Source: CBDFHC01 sp965247585
Lineage (GTDB): Bacteria > Chloroflexota > Dehalococcoidia > Lucifugimonadales > GCA-2712585
Length of the DNA: 64,000 nucleotides
Reading direction: 5' to 3'
Assembly: GCA_965247585.1 (NCBI GenBank)
Contig: CBDFHC010000004.1
Coordinates: forward strand, 930,001-994,000
Shown here: piece by piece, positions 43,623 through 52,214 of the stretch
Position numbering within the stretch: the first letter of the stretch is position 1
Layout: every line of letters begins with the position of its first letter
Notes under the pieces: model-generated
Told to the model about the DNA's origin: nothing
Database searches by the model: none
The model's input: the letters and a program-made list of their open reading frames with translations, nothing else
Made by a program: the position numbers and the translations under genes

Positions 43623-44753
43623 ATGGAGCTTAGATACGGCGTCGTCAGCGTGGACGACCATGTGCAGGAGCACCCGGACGTGTGGACCAGCCGCATGTCT
43701 AAAGCCAAGTGGGGAGACAGGATACCCCACCTTTCGGAGCAGCGCGACGGCAGCCAGGTCTGGGAGATCAACGGTCAGAAGGCGCCGATGCGGGGCACCG
43801 CCTCCGCCGGGGCCATGATGCCGGACCGCAACCAGGAGCCCCAGCGCTGGGACCAGGTGCCGGCGGCCGCGTATCAACCCGCCGCCCGCCTGCAAGCCAT
43901 GGATGCCGACGGCGTGGACTGCTCCGTGCTTTACCCAACGGTGCCCGGCGTGGCCGGGCAACACTTCGGCGCCATTGAGGATGCCCAGTTGGAGCTGGCC
44001 TGCGTCCAGGCCTACAACGACTTTCTGGTGGAGGAGTGGGCCGGCCACAGCCCACGGTTCGTTCCCCAGTGCGTCGTGCCCATCTCTTCGACCCAGGCCG
44101 CCGCGGACGAGCTCCGCCGCGCCGTGGCCAAGGGCCACCGTGGGGTTATCCTGCCTTCCCTGCCGTGGCATCTGAAGGACGTGCCTCACATCAACGACGA
44201 AGCATGGGACGTTGTTTGGGCCGCCTGCCAGGAGCTGGAGGCGCCCGTTTGCTTCCACGCGGGCGTCAGCCCGAGTACTCAGCTTGAGACCTGGTCCGGC
44301 TTCAGCCCCACCCTGGCCGCCGCCATGAGCAGCATAACCGCGCCGGCCAGCACTATACCCATTGTCGCCAACATCCTATTCTCCCGCATCCTCACCCGCT
44401 TTCCCCGGCTGAAGATAGTGTTCGCCGAGACCACCCTGGCCTGGGGCGCCTACGAGATCGAGACCGCCGACCACCAGTTCGAGCGGCAGCGCCTCCACAC
44501 CGAGGGCTACAATATGAAACCCTCTGAGCTGTTCCACCGCCAGTGCTACCTCACCGGCTGGTACGACCGCGCCGCCTTTTTGGTGCGACATTATCTGGGG
44601 GTAGAGAACATGCTCTGGCAGACCGCCTTTCCCCAGGCCAACTCCACCTGGCCGAACACCCGGGACTACATCAACCGCAGCTTTGAAGGCGTGCCAGCCA
44701 ACGAGCGGGAGATGGTGCTGTCAGGGAACGCGGCCAAGCTGTACGGGTTGTAG
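43623..44753 (+). CDS. Amidohydrolase 2 family metal-dependent hydrolase, paralogue 2
   Basis: A 376-residue relative of the upstream gene product. It has an intact start (ATG with AGGAGG) and the metal motifs DDHVQEH near residue 11, CFHAGVS and WQTAFPQANSTWP. It lies 45 nt after the upstream gene and was produced by tandem duplication. The last ligand position differs (TAFP here, SDFP in the paralogue), so the metal site or substrate may have changed. Family members are hydrolases or decarboxylases of aromatic or 2-oxo acids. Substrate unknown. Confidence 0.85.
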   Translation: MELRYGVVSVDDHVQEHPDVWTSRMSKAKWGDRIPHLSEQRDGSQVWEINGQKAPMRGTASAGAMMPDRNQEPQRWDQVPAAAYQPAARLQAMDADGVDCSVLYPTVPGVAGQHFGAIEDAQLELACVQAYNDFLVEEWAGHSPRFVPQCVVPISSTQAAADELRRAVAKGHRGVILPSLPWHLKDVPHINDEAWDVVWAACQELEAPVCFHAGVSPSTQLETWSGFSPTLAAAMSSITAPASTIPIVANILFSRILTRFPRLKIVFAETTLAWGAYEIETADHQFERQRLHTEGYNMKPSELFHRQCYLTGWYDRAAFLVRHYLGVENMLWQTAFPQANSTWPNTRDYINRSFEGVPANEREMVLSGNAAKLYGL

Positions 44754-44932
44754 CCGGGACGGTTCCACTCCCACCGTGCCCCCACCGGGAAAGGAGCACG
44801 GTGACCCGACGAGACCTACGGAGCGGAGGCCCGCCGGGTCGGCCGCGGTTTTCTGTGGCGTTTGCAACTCAACTCCAACACCAGTGGTAGTGGTGCTGAA
44901 TCCCAGTGTTGAACGGGGTGATAAAGAGTTGT

Positions 44933-45042
44933 AAATCGAGGGTTGGTGGTGCCCACCCACCAGCCCAGGATGGTTTTTTAGAGCCTGAGGGGCGCCCTCA
45001 GACTGCCAGAGGGAACCCAGGTCCCCTGCACCTTCCTGTGTG
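44933..45042 (+). repeat. Family 1 repeat, copy 9, with tail type B
   Basis: AAATCGAGGG head, GGTTGGTGG, stem CCTGAGGG/CCCTCAGA and the tail AACCCAGGTCCCCTGCACC. It lies in the 421 bp gap 44754-45174, whose other content is the promoter at 45102. Confidence 0.85.
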
Positions 45043-45101
45043 GTTGTTTACAGTGGCAGGGGTGTCGTTCATCCAGGGGCCGGGAGTTGGTCCCACCGAC
45101 G

Positions 45102-45130
45102 TTGACCACCCCCAGGGCCACGCCTATAAT
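45102..45130 (+). promoter_or_regulatory. Predicted sigma-70 promoter of the second Asp-box gene
   Basis: TTGACC at 45102-45107, a 17 bp spacer and TATAAT at 45125-45130, 44 bp before ATG 45175. Confidence 0.7.
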
Positions 45131-45174
45131 CGCCGCAAACAGGCGGCGGGCGGTAGCCCGGAAAGGGAGTCGAT

Positions 45175-46173
45175 ATGAGCGCTACATCAAGCACTGGCAA
45201 GTCCATCATCCTGGTTGGAACCGAGGCCGGCGGCTTCTTCCGGAGGGCTCCTGGCCAGGACCACTGGCAGGAGGTAACGGCAGGGCTGCCCGCGGACCCC
45301 CAGGTACGGGGATTGGCTGCTCATCCCGGCCATCCCGGGCTCCTGTTCGCCGGTGCCCAGGACGCACCCTACAAGAGCCAGGACAACGGCGTCCACTGGG
45401 AGCGGCTGAACATCCCACAGGAGTCCGTGGTCTGGTGCTACGCCTTTCGCCCCGGCAACCCGGATGTGATGTTCCTAGGTACGGGCACCAGCGACGTTTA
45501 TCGTAGCGAAAACGGCGGCGATTCCTGGGCGCAGATCTCCACCATAGTCAGCCCCGAGGCGCCCTCCATGGCCTTCTCCATGCGCATCCTGGACCTCTCC
45601 GTGAACCAGTCACAGCCGGACGAAATGTATGCCGCGCTGGAGGTGGGGGGCGCTGCCAGAAGCTCGGACGGGGGCCAGACCTGGCAGACCATCAACAGCG
45701 GACTGGCCCCAGAGGTGGACCGGCTGGACCTGCACGGCGTCGCCACCACCGAGGGCAGGGTTTTCATCTCCAACCGTGAGGGCGTCTGGCGCAGCCAGGA
45801 CCGCGGCGACCACTGGGAAAACCTGCACCTGGAGCGATTCTCTCCCATACACTACTCTCGCGGCTTACGCGTGGCGCCCAATGACCCCAATACCCTCTAT
45901 GCCTGCGCCGGGGAGACGTTTAAGAGCGACCAGGGCGGTGTCCTCCGGAGCACGGACCTGGGGGATACGTGGCAAAGGTTCGACCAGGGGTCCCTGGGCA
46001 ACAGCACCACCTTCGGCGTGGCCATCAACCGGACAGACCCAGACCAGGTCTTCTTCTGCACCAGGGACGGCCAGGTCATTGGGACGGAAGACGGAGGCGC
46101 CACCTGGAACGAGTTCCCCTTGCCGGAATCGGCCAGTGACGTCATTTCTATCCTGGTTGTCTCCCCAGACTAG
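45175..46173 (+). CDS. Asp-box (BNR-type) beta-propeller protein, paralogue 2
   Basis: A 332-residue protein with Asp-boxes SENGGDSW, SSDGGQTW, SQDRGDHW, STDLGDTW and TEDGGATW, most like the protein at 29678 in size and repeat order. It should form a multi-bladed propeller that binds a ligand; the motif is structural and not catalytic by itself. No signal peptide. GGGAG lies upstream of the ATG and a consensus-like promoter precedes it. An NHL propeller gene follows after a family 1 repeat. Function unknown. Confidence 0.82.
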   Translation: MSATSSTGKSIILVGTEAGGFFRRAPGQDHWQEVTAGLPADPQVRGLAAHPGHPGLLFAGAQDAPYKSQDNGVHWERLNIPQESVVWCYAFRPGNPDVMFLGTGTSDVYRSENGGDSWAQISTIVSPEAPSMAFSMRILDLSVNQSQPDEMYAALEVGGAARSSDGGQTWQTINSGLAPEVDRLDLHGVATTEGRVFISNREGVWRSQDRGDHWENLHLERFSPIHYSRGLRVAPNDPNTLYACAGETFKSDQGGVLRSTDLGDTWQRFDQGSLGNSTTFGVAINRTDPDQVFFCTRDGQVIGTEDGGATWNEFPLPESASDVISILVVSPD

Positions 46174-46240
46174 GAAGTGGTGGGCATCTGTATCCAAGCA
46201 ATCAGAGATGGCGATGGGTATAGCCACTACAAAGGACTGA

Positions 46241-46351
46241 AAATCATAGGTTGGTGGTCCCCACCATCCCGCCCAGGAAGGTTTAACAAAGTGTTTTGAG
46301 GGACACCCTCAAACTCCCGCCAGAGGGGGCCTACCCCCTCTGGACTCCCCC
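46241..46351 (+). repeat. Family 1 repeat, copy 10, with paired base changes
   Basis: AAATCATAGG head. The central stem reads TTTGAGGG/CCCTCAAA (46295-46302 and 46306-46313): both arms changed together relative to TCTGAGGG/CCCTCAGA. The second stem is a perfect CCAGAGGGGG/CCCCCTCTGG (46320-46343). Confidence 0.9.
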
Positions 46352-46446
46352 CCGGAGGCTTTTTGAGCGAATGATGAGCATTCTTTTCAGCGCAAAATCA
46401 AAGGCATGGCGTTACGACGGCCAGAGCCAGTAACTAGGGGTCAAAA

Positions 46447-47469
46447 ATGACCACACAGAGCCTTTTGCAATACAGCCACACCGTGGGCTTCTACGCCATG
46501 ACCGGACGGGGCTTCTATAACCCAATTGACGTGGCCATTCGAAATGACGGGGTGATGTACGTGCTCAACCGGGCCGGCCCCGAAGTGGCGGGACGGCTGG
46601 AGTTCAAGCGCGTGACCATGTGCACGTTGGAAGAGGAGTTCCTGGGTGACTTTAGCTCCGGAGGGGCCGCTGACGGCCAGTTGATGTGGCCCGCCGCCAT
46701 AGCGCTGGACGCGGATTCCAACGTCTACATCTCAGACGAGGCGCTGCAGCGCATTTCCATCTTTGACCGGGAGGGCAACTTCCTTACAAAGTGGGGGACC
46801 CAAGGCAGCGGCGAAGGGCAGTTCGACAAGCCTGCCGGACTTCTGTTCGACCCAGAGGGCAACCTTTTGGTGGTTGATGGGGGGAACTGCCGCGTCCAAC
46901 GCTATACGAAAGAAGGCCGTTTCCTGGGACAGTGGGGCGGCTACGGCGCCGGTCCCGGCCAGTTCAACTACCCCTGGGGCATCACCAGTGACGGCGCGGG
47001 CAACATTTTCGTGGCGGACTGGCGGAACGACCGTATCCAGAAGTTTGATCCAGACGGCGGTCATCTGGACAGCTTCGGCACCCCCGGCGACGGGGACGGC
47101 GAGTTCAACCGGCCCGCCAGCGTAGCAATTGACCGAGATGGTGACATTTACGTGGCGGACTGGGGCAATGAGCGCCTCCAGGTGCTGAGTCCCAACGGCG
47201 GCTTTCGCGCCAAGCTTCGCGGTGAGTCCGGCATCTCCAAGTGGGGACAGGACTACTTCCTATCGAATCAGGATGAGCTGGAAGAGCGGCACAAGGCGGA
47301 CCTGGAGCCACACATCGAGCCCACGGAGACGGACTTCCTTCGCTATCAGTCCGGCAGCGTGGAGAAGCTGTTCTGGGGCCCCACGTCGGTCCGAATAGAC
47401 CAACGGGACAATATATACGTGGTGGACAGTTGCCGGTTTCGCATACAGGTATTCCGCAAAACGGCTTAG
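46447..47469 (+). CDS. NHL-repeat beta-propeller protein, paralogue 2
   Basis: A 340-residue protein with NHL blades carrying VDGGNCRVQRY, VADWRNDRIQKF and VADWGNERLQVL. It parallels the protein at 21770 throughout, including the opening Y-x-x-R-G-P-E and the middle helical insert before the last blade. No signal peptide. A ligand-binding propeller is expected. It lies between an Asp-box gene and a luciferase-like oxidoreductase gene, 30 nt before the latter, which may be cotranscribed. Confidence 0.84.
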   Translation: MTTQSLLQYSHTVGFYAMTGRGFYNPIDVAIRNDGVMYVLNRAGPEVAGRLEFKRVTMCTLEEEFLGDFSSGGAADGQLMWPAAIALDADSNVYISDEALQRISIFDREGNFLTKWGTQGSGEGQFDKPAGLLFDPEGNLLVVDGGNCRVQRYTKEGRFLGQWGGYGAGPGQFNYPWGITSDGAGNIFVADWRNDRIQKFDPDGGHLDSFGTPGDGDGEFNRPASVAIDRDGDIYVADWGNERLQVLSPNGGFRAKLRGESGISKWGQDYFLSNQDELEERHKADLEPHIEPTETDFLRYQSGSVEKLFWGPTSVRIDQRDNIYVVDSCRFRIQVFRKTA

Positions 47470-47499
47470 CTCAATACGAGAAGACGCCGAGGGGGAACC

Positions 47500-48672
47500 A
47501 TGGTTAAAGAAGTCTACTTCTTCACCGAGTTGGGCTATACCGCCTACTCCCAAGAGGTGGCCGCGAAGTACGGGTATACCAATCTGATGTTCCCCAACGA
47601 CCAGTTCAACCCGCAGATAGCGCATGACCTGTACGGCATGTACTTTGAGGAGCTCCAGTACTGCACGGAGACCGGCTTCGATGGCGTAATGATCAACGAG
47701 CATCACAACAGCCCGTTGAACCTGACGCCGTCCATCAGCGTCATCGGCGGCATCCTGGCTACCATGACCAAGACTGGCAAGATCGTTTACCTGGGAAACG
47801 TACTGCCGATTCACGAAAACCCTCTTAGGGTGGCGGAAGAGATAGCCATGGTGGACGTAATCTCCGGCGGCAGGGTAATCAGTGGGTTCGTCAGGGGAAT
47901 CGGCTACGAGAGCATGGCCACCAACACCAACCCGATATACAACCGGGAGCGATTCGAAGAGGCCCACGACCTAATAATCAAGTCTTGGACCACGCCGGGA
48001 CCCTTCCGCTGGTCCGGCAAGCACTACGAGTATCGTGTGGTTAACCCCTGGGTATTGCCGCTCCAGAAACCCCACCCCCCGGTGTGGATTCCCGGCACCG
48101 CCAGCCCTGAATCAGTAACCTACGCCGCCCGCCACGGATATACCTATATAGCGCTGGCGCCGCCGCTGGAGCTGGCCCCGGAGATCTTTGATCTCTATGA
48201 GTCAGAAGCAGGGGAGATGGGCTACACCACAACGCCGGAGAACCGGGGCTACGCCGTCCGGGTGTATGTGGCCGACACCGACGAGGAGGCGTGGGAGGGA
48301 GGCAAGCAGTTCTACTGGCAGCTCGGAACGTCCTTCGGCCTGGCGCCGCGGCACTGGGCCGCGCCGCCGGGGTACCAGAGCCGCGCCGCAAGAGCGAGTA
48401 AACGGGAGGCCTCCCGGGAGACCAACCGGGCCACCGGCAGCGCCAAGCTGACCTACGAAGAGGCCCAGGCCACCTACCAGATCGTCACCGGCAGTCCGGA
48501 AACGGTCACCCGAAGACTCAAGGAGGTTGTTGACGTAGTGGACCCGGCCTATCTGGTGCTGTGGGGCCGGGAGGGACCGATGAGCCACGAGAACGCCGTG
48601 CGCTGCATAGACCTGCTCTCTCAAGAGGTTATACCCGCCCTCAAAGAGTACCAACCCCAGAGAGCGCGTTAG
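47500..48672 (+). CDS. Luciferase-like (LLM-class) flavin-dependent oxidoreductase
   Basis: A 390-residue TIM-barrel monooxygenase of the bacterial-luciferase superfamily, which uses reduced FMN or F420 and O2. Seen: FDGVMINEHHNSPLNLTPS (the EHH segment typical of the superfamily), GRVISGFVRGIGYE, VWIPGTASPE and TGSPETVTRRLKEVVD. The protein is complete with about 350-390 residues as usual. Members oxidise alkanes, aldehydes, sulfonates or ketones; SAR202-type genomes carry many. Substrate unknown. A related partial gene is at the right edge. Confidence 0.87.
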   Translation: MVKEVYFFTELGYTAYSQEVAAKYGYTNLMFPNDQFNPQIAHDLYGMYFEELQYCTETGFDGVMINEHHNSPLNLTPSISVIGGILATMTKTGKIVYLGNVLPIHENPLRVAEEIAMVDVISGGRVISGFVRGIGYESMATNTNPIYNRERFEEAHDLIIKSWTTPGPFRWSGKHYEYRVVNPWVLPLQKPHPPVWIPGTASPESVTYAARHGYTYIALAPPLELAPEIFDLYESEAGEMGYTTTPENRGYAVRVYVADTDEEAWEGGKQFYWQLGTSFGLAPRHWAAPPGYQSRAARASKREASRETNRATGSAKLTYEEAQATYQIVTGSPETVTRRLKEVVDVVDPAYLVLWGREGPMSHENAVRCIDLLSQEVIPALKEYQPQRAR

Positions 48673-48820
48673 AGGGTATTTTAGGCTTTGGGCGGGGGAA
48701 TCCCTCTCTAGAACTCCTCTTATTGGGGTATGCGTTTGGCTGGGCGTGGCTAGCAAGCCGCTGGATAGGTCCTCCGGCGCCGATCAGCCAGGGCGATGGT
48801 TGGGCCGTCTTAAGGACTAC

Positions 48821-48930
48821 AAATCACAGGTTGGTGGTTCCCACCATCCCGCCCAGGAAGGTTTATATAAACGAATTTCTGAGGGGCACCCTCAGACTCC
48901 CGCCAAAAGGGGCTGTCCCCCTCTGGATTC
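48821..48930 (+). repeat. Family 1 repeat, copy 11
   Basis: A full core with stem TCTGAGGG/CCCTCAGA (loop GCA) and a second stem AAAGGGG/CCCCTCT-type. The extended upstream module (GGCTAGCAAGCCGCTGGATA, CGATCAGCCAGGGCG) starts near 48735. It occupies the 337 bp gap between the luciferase-like gene and the molybdenum enzyme gene, where I see no other feature. Confidence 0.9.
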
Positions 48931-49009
48931 CCTGAAAGGGGGAATCCAGAAAGCAAAGTGAATTTATTGCCTCGAAAATCTACCCTCCCCCGGTGAAAGG
49001 AGGCCTTGT

Positions 49010-51337
49010 TTGCAATTTTCCGGTCAGTCCCTCAAACGTTTCGAAGACCACCGCCTCCTGACCGGCAACGGCGCCTACGTTGATGACCTCAAGCTGCCGG
49101 GTATGGTCCATGCCGGGGTAATCAGGAGTCCTCATGCCCACGCCTGCATCATCTCTATTGACTCCGCGGAGGCCCTGGCATTCCCCGGTGTGCTTGCCGT
49201 CTACACCGCGTCTGACCTGGGGCCGGAAGTCTCCAGCGTAACCAGCCGGACCGACGCCGGCGCCGACGATCTGCGGCCGGTGGACCACCCTATTTTGGCC
49301 ACAGAGAAAGTCTGCTACGTGGGACAGGCCGTCGCCGTGGTGGTGGCCGAAGACCCGTACACCCTCGGCGACGCGATGAAGCTGGTGCAGGTGGAGTACG
49401 CGCCACTAACCGCGGTGATGGACCCAGTCCTGGCGTCTACCCCGGAGTCACCGCTGCTGCACCCGGAGATAGGCACCAACGTGGCCATGCGGGTCACCCG
49501 GGGCGGCGGTGACGTTGAAGGGGCCTTCGAACGTGCCCACGTTACGGTCAGCCAGCGATACGACGTGCAACGGCTGGCCCCGGCGCCCATGGAGCCCCGG
49601 GGCGCGGTGGCTGAGTATGAACCCCGGCGCAATATGGTCACCTTGCGAGACTCTACGCAGAACCCCCACGGGGCCAAGAGAAACCTGGTCAAAGCCCTGA
49701 ATCGGACTGAAGATTCCGTCCGGGTGGTGACGCCGGATGTGGGCGGAGGCTTTGGCGAGAAGGGCCAGTTCTTCCCGGAGGAGGTGGCCATCCCATACAT
49801 CGCCACGCTCATCGGCCGGCCGGTCAAGTGGATAGAAGACCGGCAAGAAAACACCCTCTGCTTTCACGGCCGGGGATACGTGGTGGACGTGGACGCCGCA
49901 GCGGATGCCCAGGGAAAGATTCTGGCAATGCGGGTTAGGCTCTACGCAGACCTGGGCGGCTTCTTCCTCAACTCCACCGCCACCATACCCGTTCTCACCA
50001 GCCACCGCCTCACCGGACCCTATCACATCCCCGCGATGCATTTGGAGTTGCTGGGGGTGGTGACTAACAAGCCGCCCACGGGTCCCTACCGCGGCGCCGG
50101 GGGCCCGGAAGCCGCCTTCTGCACTGAACGGACGGTGGACCTGATCGCCACGGAGCTGGGTCTGGACCCGGCAGAGGTGCGCCGGCGTAACTTCATCCCA
50201 CCGGATGCCTTCCCCTATCACACTACCACCGACCTGACCTACGATTCCGGAAACTACGCTGAGGCATTCGACCGGGTCCTGGAGATGGCCGACTATCAAG
50301 GTTGGCGGGAGAAGTCCCGGCAGTCAAAAGACGGCGACGGTCCGTTGATCGGGGTGGGCCTAGCTACCGTGGTCAAGGGCTCCGGGGCCACCGGCGCGGG
50401 AAGAACGGACCACGCGCGCATCATCATTGAGCCGTCCGGACAGGTCTCCGTTTACACCGGTATTTCACCCCACGGCCAGGGCACGGAGACAACCTTCGCG
50501 CAGTTGGTAGCCGATGAGCTGGGCGTTGCGCCCGCGGAAGTCCATGTGCTGCACGGTGATACCGACTCGCTGTGGCAGGGCGGCGGCACCACCGCCAGCC
50601 GAGGCATGGTGGTGGGAGGCTCCGCGCTTCACACCGTGCTCGTGGATGCCCGCCGCAAGCTCTCCACCCTGGCGGCGCACCTGCTGGACTGCTCGCCGGA
50701 AGATGTCTCGTTCGGCCAGGGGATGGCGGTCAACAGCCTGGCTCCGGAACGCGCTGTGCCCTTCGCCCAAGTGGCGGCGTCGGCCTTTGACGAAGAGCTT
50801 CTGCCTCCGGGGACGGAGCCTGGGCTGGACTTTAGTGGCAGCTACACGCTGGCGGACAACCCCTACGCCTTCGGGGCGCACGTGGCGGTGATGGAAGTGG
50901 ACCGAGGCACCGGGGAGGCCAAGATACTTAGATACGTGGCGGTCCACGACGCGGGACGCATCATCAACCCGAAGCTGTTCGAGGGACAGGTCCAGGGCGG
51001 CATAGTCCAGGGGATAGGCCAGGCGCTGATGGAGGGGATGGCCTACACGGAAGACGGCCAGCCGCAGACAGCATCGCTGATGGACTACGCGCTGCCCACC
51101 GCGGAGGACATTCCGGACCTGGAGCTGGATACCATGGAGACGCCTTCGCCGCTGACGCCTTACGGCGTGAAGGGGATAGGTGAGCTGCCCACCGTGGCGG
51201 CGCCGGTGGTGATAGCCAACGCGGTGATGGACGCCCTTTCCGGCACCGGGGTACGGCATATCGACACACCTCTCACCCCGGAAAAGCTCTGGCTTGCCAT
51301 GCAGGGCAAGAGCCCCGGCCAATCTGAAGCCCGTTAG
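49010..51337 (+). CDS. Molybdopterin-binding large subunit of a xanthine dehydrogenase-family hydroxylase
   Basis: A 775-residue large subunit starting at TTG, 6 nt after an AAAGGAGG site. FEDHRLLTGNGAYVDDL opens the domain; GGGFGEKGQFFPEEVAI, GPYRGAGGPEAAF and the C-terminal GVKGIGELPTVAAP, with the catalytic Glu in the KGxGE motif, mark the molybdenum hydroxylase family (CoxL/XdhB-like). It would hydroxylate a heterocycle, aldehyde or related carbon at the molybdenum-cytosine or molybdopterin cofactor. No FAD-binding medium or 2Fe-2S small subunit is encoded in the window, so its partners must be elsewhere. It is unlike form I CoxL because no AYRCSFR motif is seen. Confidence 0.88.
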   Translation: MQFSGQSLKRFEDHRLLTGNGAYVDDLKLPGMVHAGVIRSPHAHACIISIDSAEALAFPGVLAVYTASDLGPEVSSVTSRTDAGADDLRPVDHPILATEKVCYVGQAVAVVVAEDPYTLGDAMKLVQVEYAPLTAVMDPVLASTPESPLLHPEIGTNVAMRVTRGGGDVEGAFERAHVTVSQRYDVQRLAPAPMEPRGAVAEYEPRRNMVTLRDSTQNPHGAKRNLVKALNRTEDSVRVVTPDVGGGFGEKGQFFPEEVAIPYIATLIGRPVKWIEDRQENTLCFHGRGYVVDVDAAADAQGKILAMRVRLYADLGGFFLNSTATIPVLTSHRLTGPYHIPAMHLELLGVVTNKPPTGPYRGAGGPEAAFCTERTVDLIATELGLDPAEVRRRNFIPPDAFPYHTTTDLTYDSGNYAEAFDRVLEMADYQGWREKSRQSKDGDGPLIGVGLATVVKGSGATGAGRTDHARIIIEPSGQVSVYTGISPHGQGTETTFAQLVADELGVAPAEVHVLHGDTDSLWQGGGTTASRGMVVGGSALHTVLVDARRKLSTLAAHLLDCSPEDVSFGQGMAVNSLAPERAVPFAQVAASAFDEELLPPGTEPGLDFSGSYTLADNPYAFGAHVAVMEVDRGTGEAKILRYVAVHDAGRIINPKLFEGQVQGGIVQGIGQALMEGMAYTEDGQPQTASLMDYALPTAEDIPDLELDTMETPSPLTPYGVKGIGELPTVAAPVVIANAVMDALSGTGVRHIDTPLTPEKLWLAMQGKSPGQSEAR

Positions 51338-51383
51338 TGGGGGAGCAGTCATGGCGAATGGTATCGCCACCACGAAGGACTGA

Positions 51384-51504
51384 AAATCACAGGTTGGTGG
51401 TTCCCACCGTCCCGCCCCGGAAGGTTTTAGTATTTGTTTCTGAGGGACACCCTCAGAGTCCCGGCAGACACCACCCAGTTCCCTGCATCCTCCTGGGTGG
51501 GCGG
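51384..51504 (+). repeat. Family 1 repeat, copy 12, with tail type B
   Basis: AAATCACAGG head, stem TCTGAGGG/CCCTCAGA and a tail CACCCAGTTCCCTGCATCC. The upstream part (GGCGAATGGTATCGCCACC) is the alternative head shared with copies at 31761 and 46241. Confidence 0.85.
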
Positions 51505-51566
51505 AGCTGATTGTGCGCAAGAGGCCACATTCCTAAGATGGGCTGGCTGAATTTCGAGGTGATACC

Positions 51567-52199
51567 ATGACCGGCGGACCCGAAGCCCCCGAGCCAACCG
51601 GCCGGGCGCCTTTCGGCGCTGAGCCTTCCTTGAGGTTGCCAACAACCCGCGCGGCGGCGTCTATGCTGACGGTCCTGGTGCTCTACGATGCCCAGGGGCC
51701 GCATATCGAACAGTTGGCCGCTGCGATCCGACAAGGAGCGGGCCAGGTTCCCGGCGTCGAATCCGCGCTTCGCCCCATTAGCGACGCCCGGCAGGCCGAC
51801 CTGCTGAACGCCGACGCCCTGGTGCTGGGTTCGCCCAATTGGAGCGGGGTCACCGGGCAAATGAAACTTTGGCTGGACGAGCAGGGGGACCTGTGGGAAG
51901 ACGGCAGGCTCCGGGACAGGGTGGGAGCCGCGTTTACCACCGGCCGGGGCCGCCACTCGGGCCTGGAGATCACCCTCTGGCAACTGCTCCACTGGATGCT
52001 TGCCTGCGGGTTGGTGGTGGTGGGATTGCCCTGGAGCCAGCGGATGCGCCAGTCCGGGTCTTACTACGGGGCCACCGCCACCGGCGAGGTTACGGAGGAC
52101 GACCTGATTCAAGCCCGGGATCTCGGGCAGCGGGTGGCCCAGGTGGCGGGCAGGCTCACGCAACCGGAAGTCCGCCGACCCCCGGCGAGCGGAATCTAG
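51567..52199 (+). CDS. Flavodoxin-like (WrbA-type) flavoprotein
   Basis: A 210-residue protein. An Ala/Pro/Arg-rich N-terminus of about 32 residues is followed by a flavodoxin fold: VLVLYDAQGPHIEQLAAAI (phosphate-binding loop), ADALVLGSPNWSGVTGQMKLWLDE and GAAFTTGRGRHSGLE. This is the NAD(P)H:quinone oxidoreductase/WrbA style, with FMN bound non-covalently. GAGGTGAT precedes ATG 51567, so the N-terminal extension seems real. A selenocysteine peroxiredoxin gene follows after 15 bp, suggesting that the two act in the same oxidative-stress response. Confidence 0.8.
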   Translation: MTGGPEAPEPTGRAPFGAEPSLRLPTTRAAASMLTVLVLYDAQGPHIEQLAAAIRQGAGQVPGVESALRPISDARQADLLNADALVLGSPNWSGVTGQMKLWLDEQGDLWEDGRLRDRVGAAFTTGRGRHSGLEITLWQLLHWMLACGLVVVGLPWSQRMRQSGSYYGATATGEVTEDDLIQARDLGQRVAQVAGRLTQPEVRRPPASGI

Positions 52200-52214
52200 A
52201 GACCCGTTGCCGAA

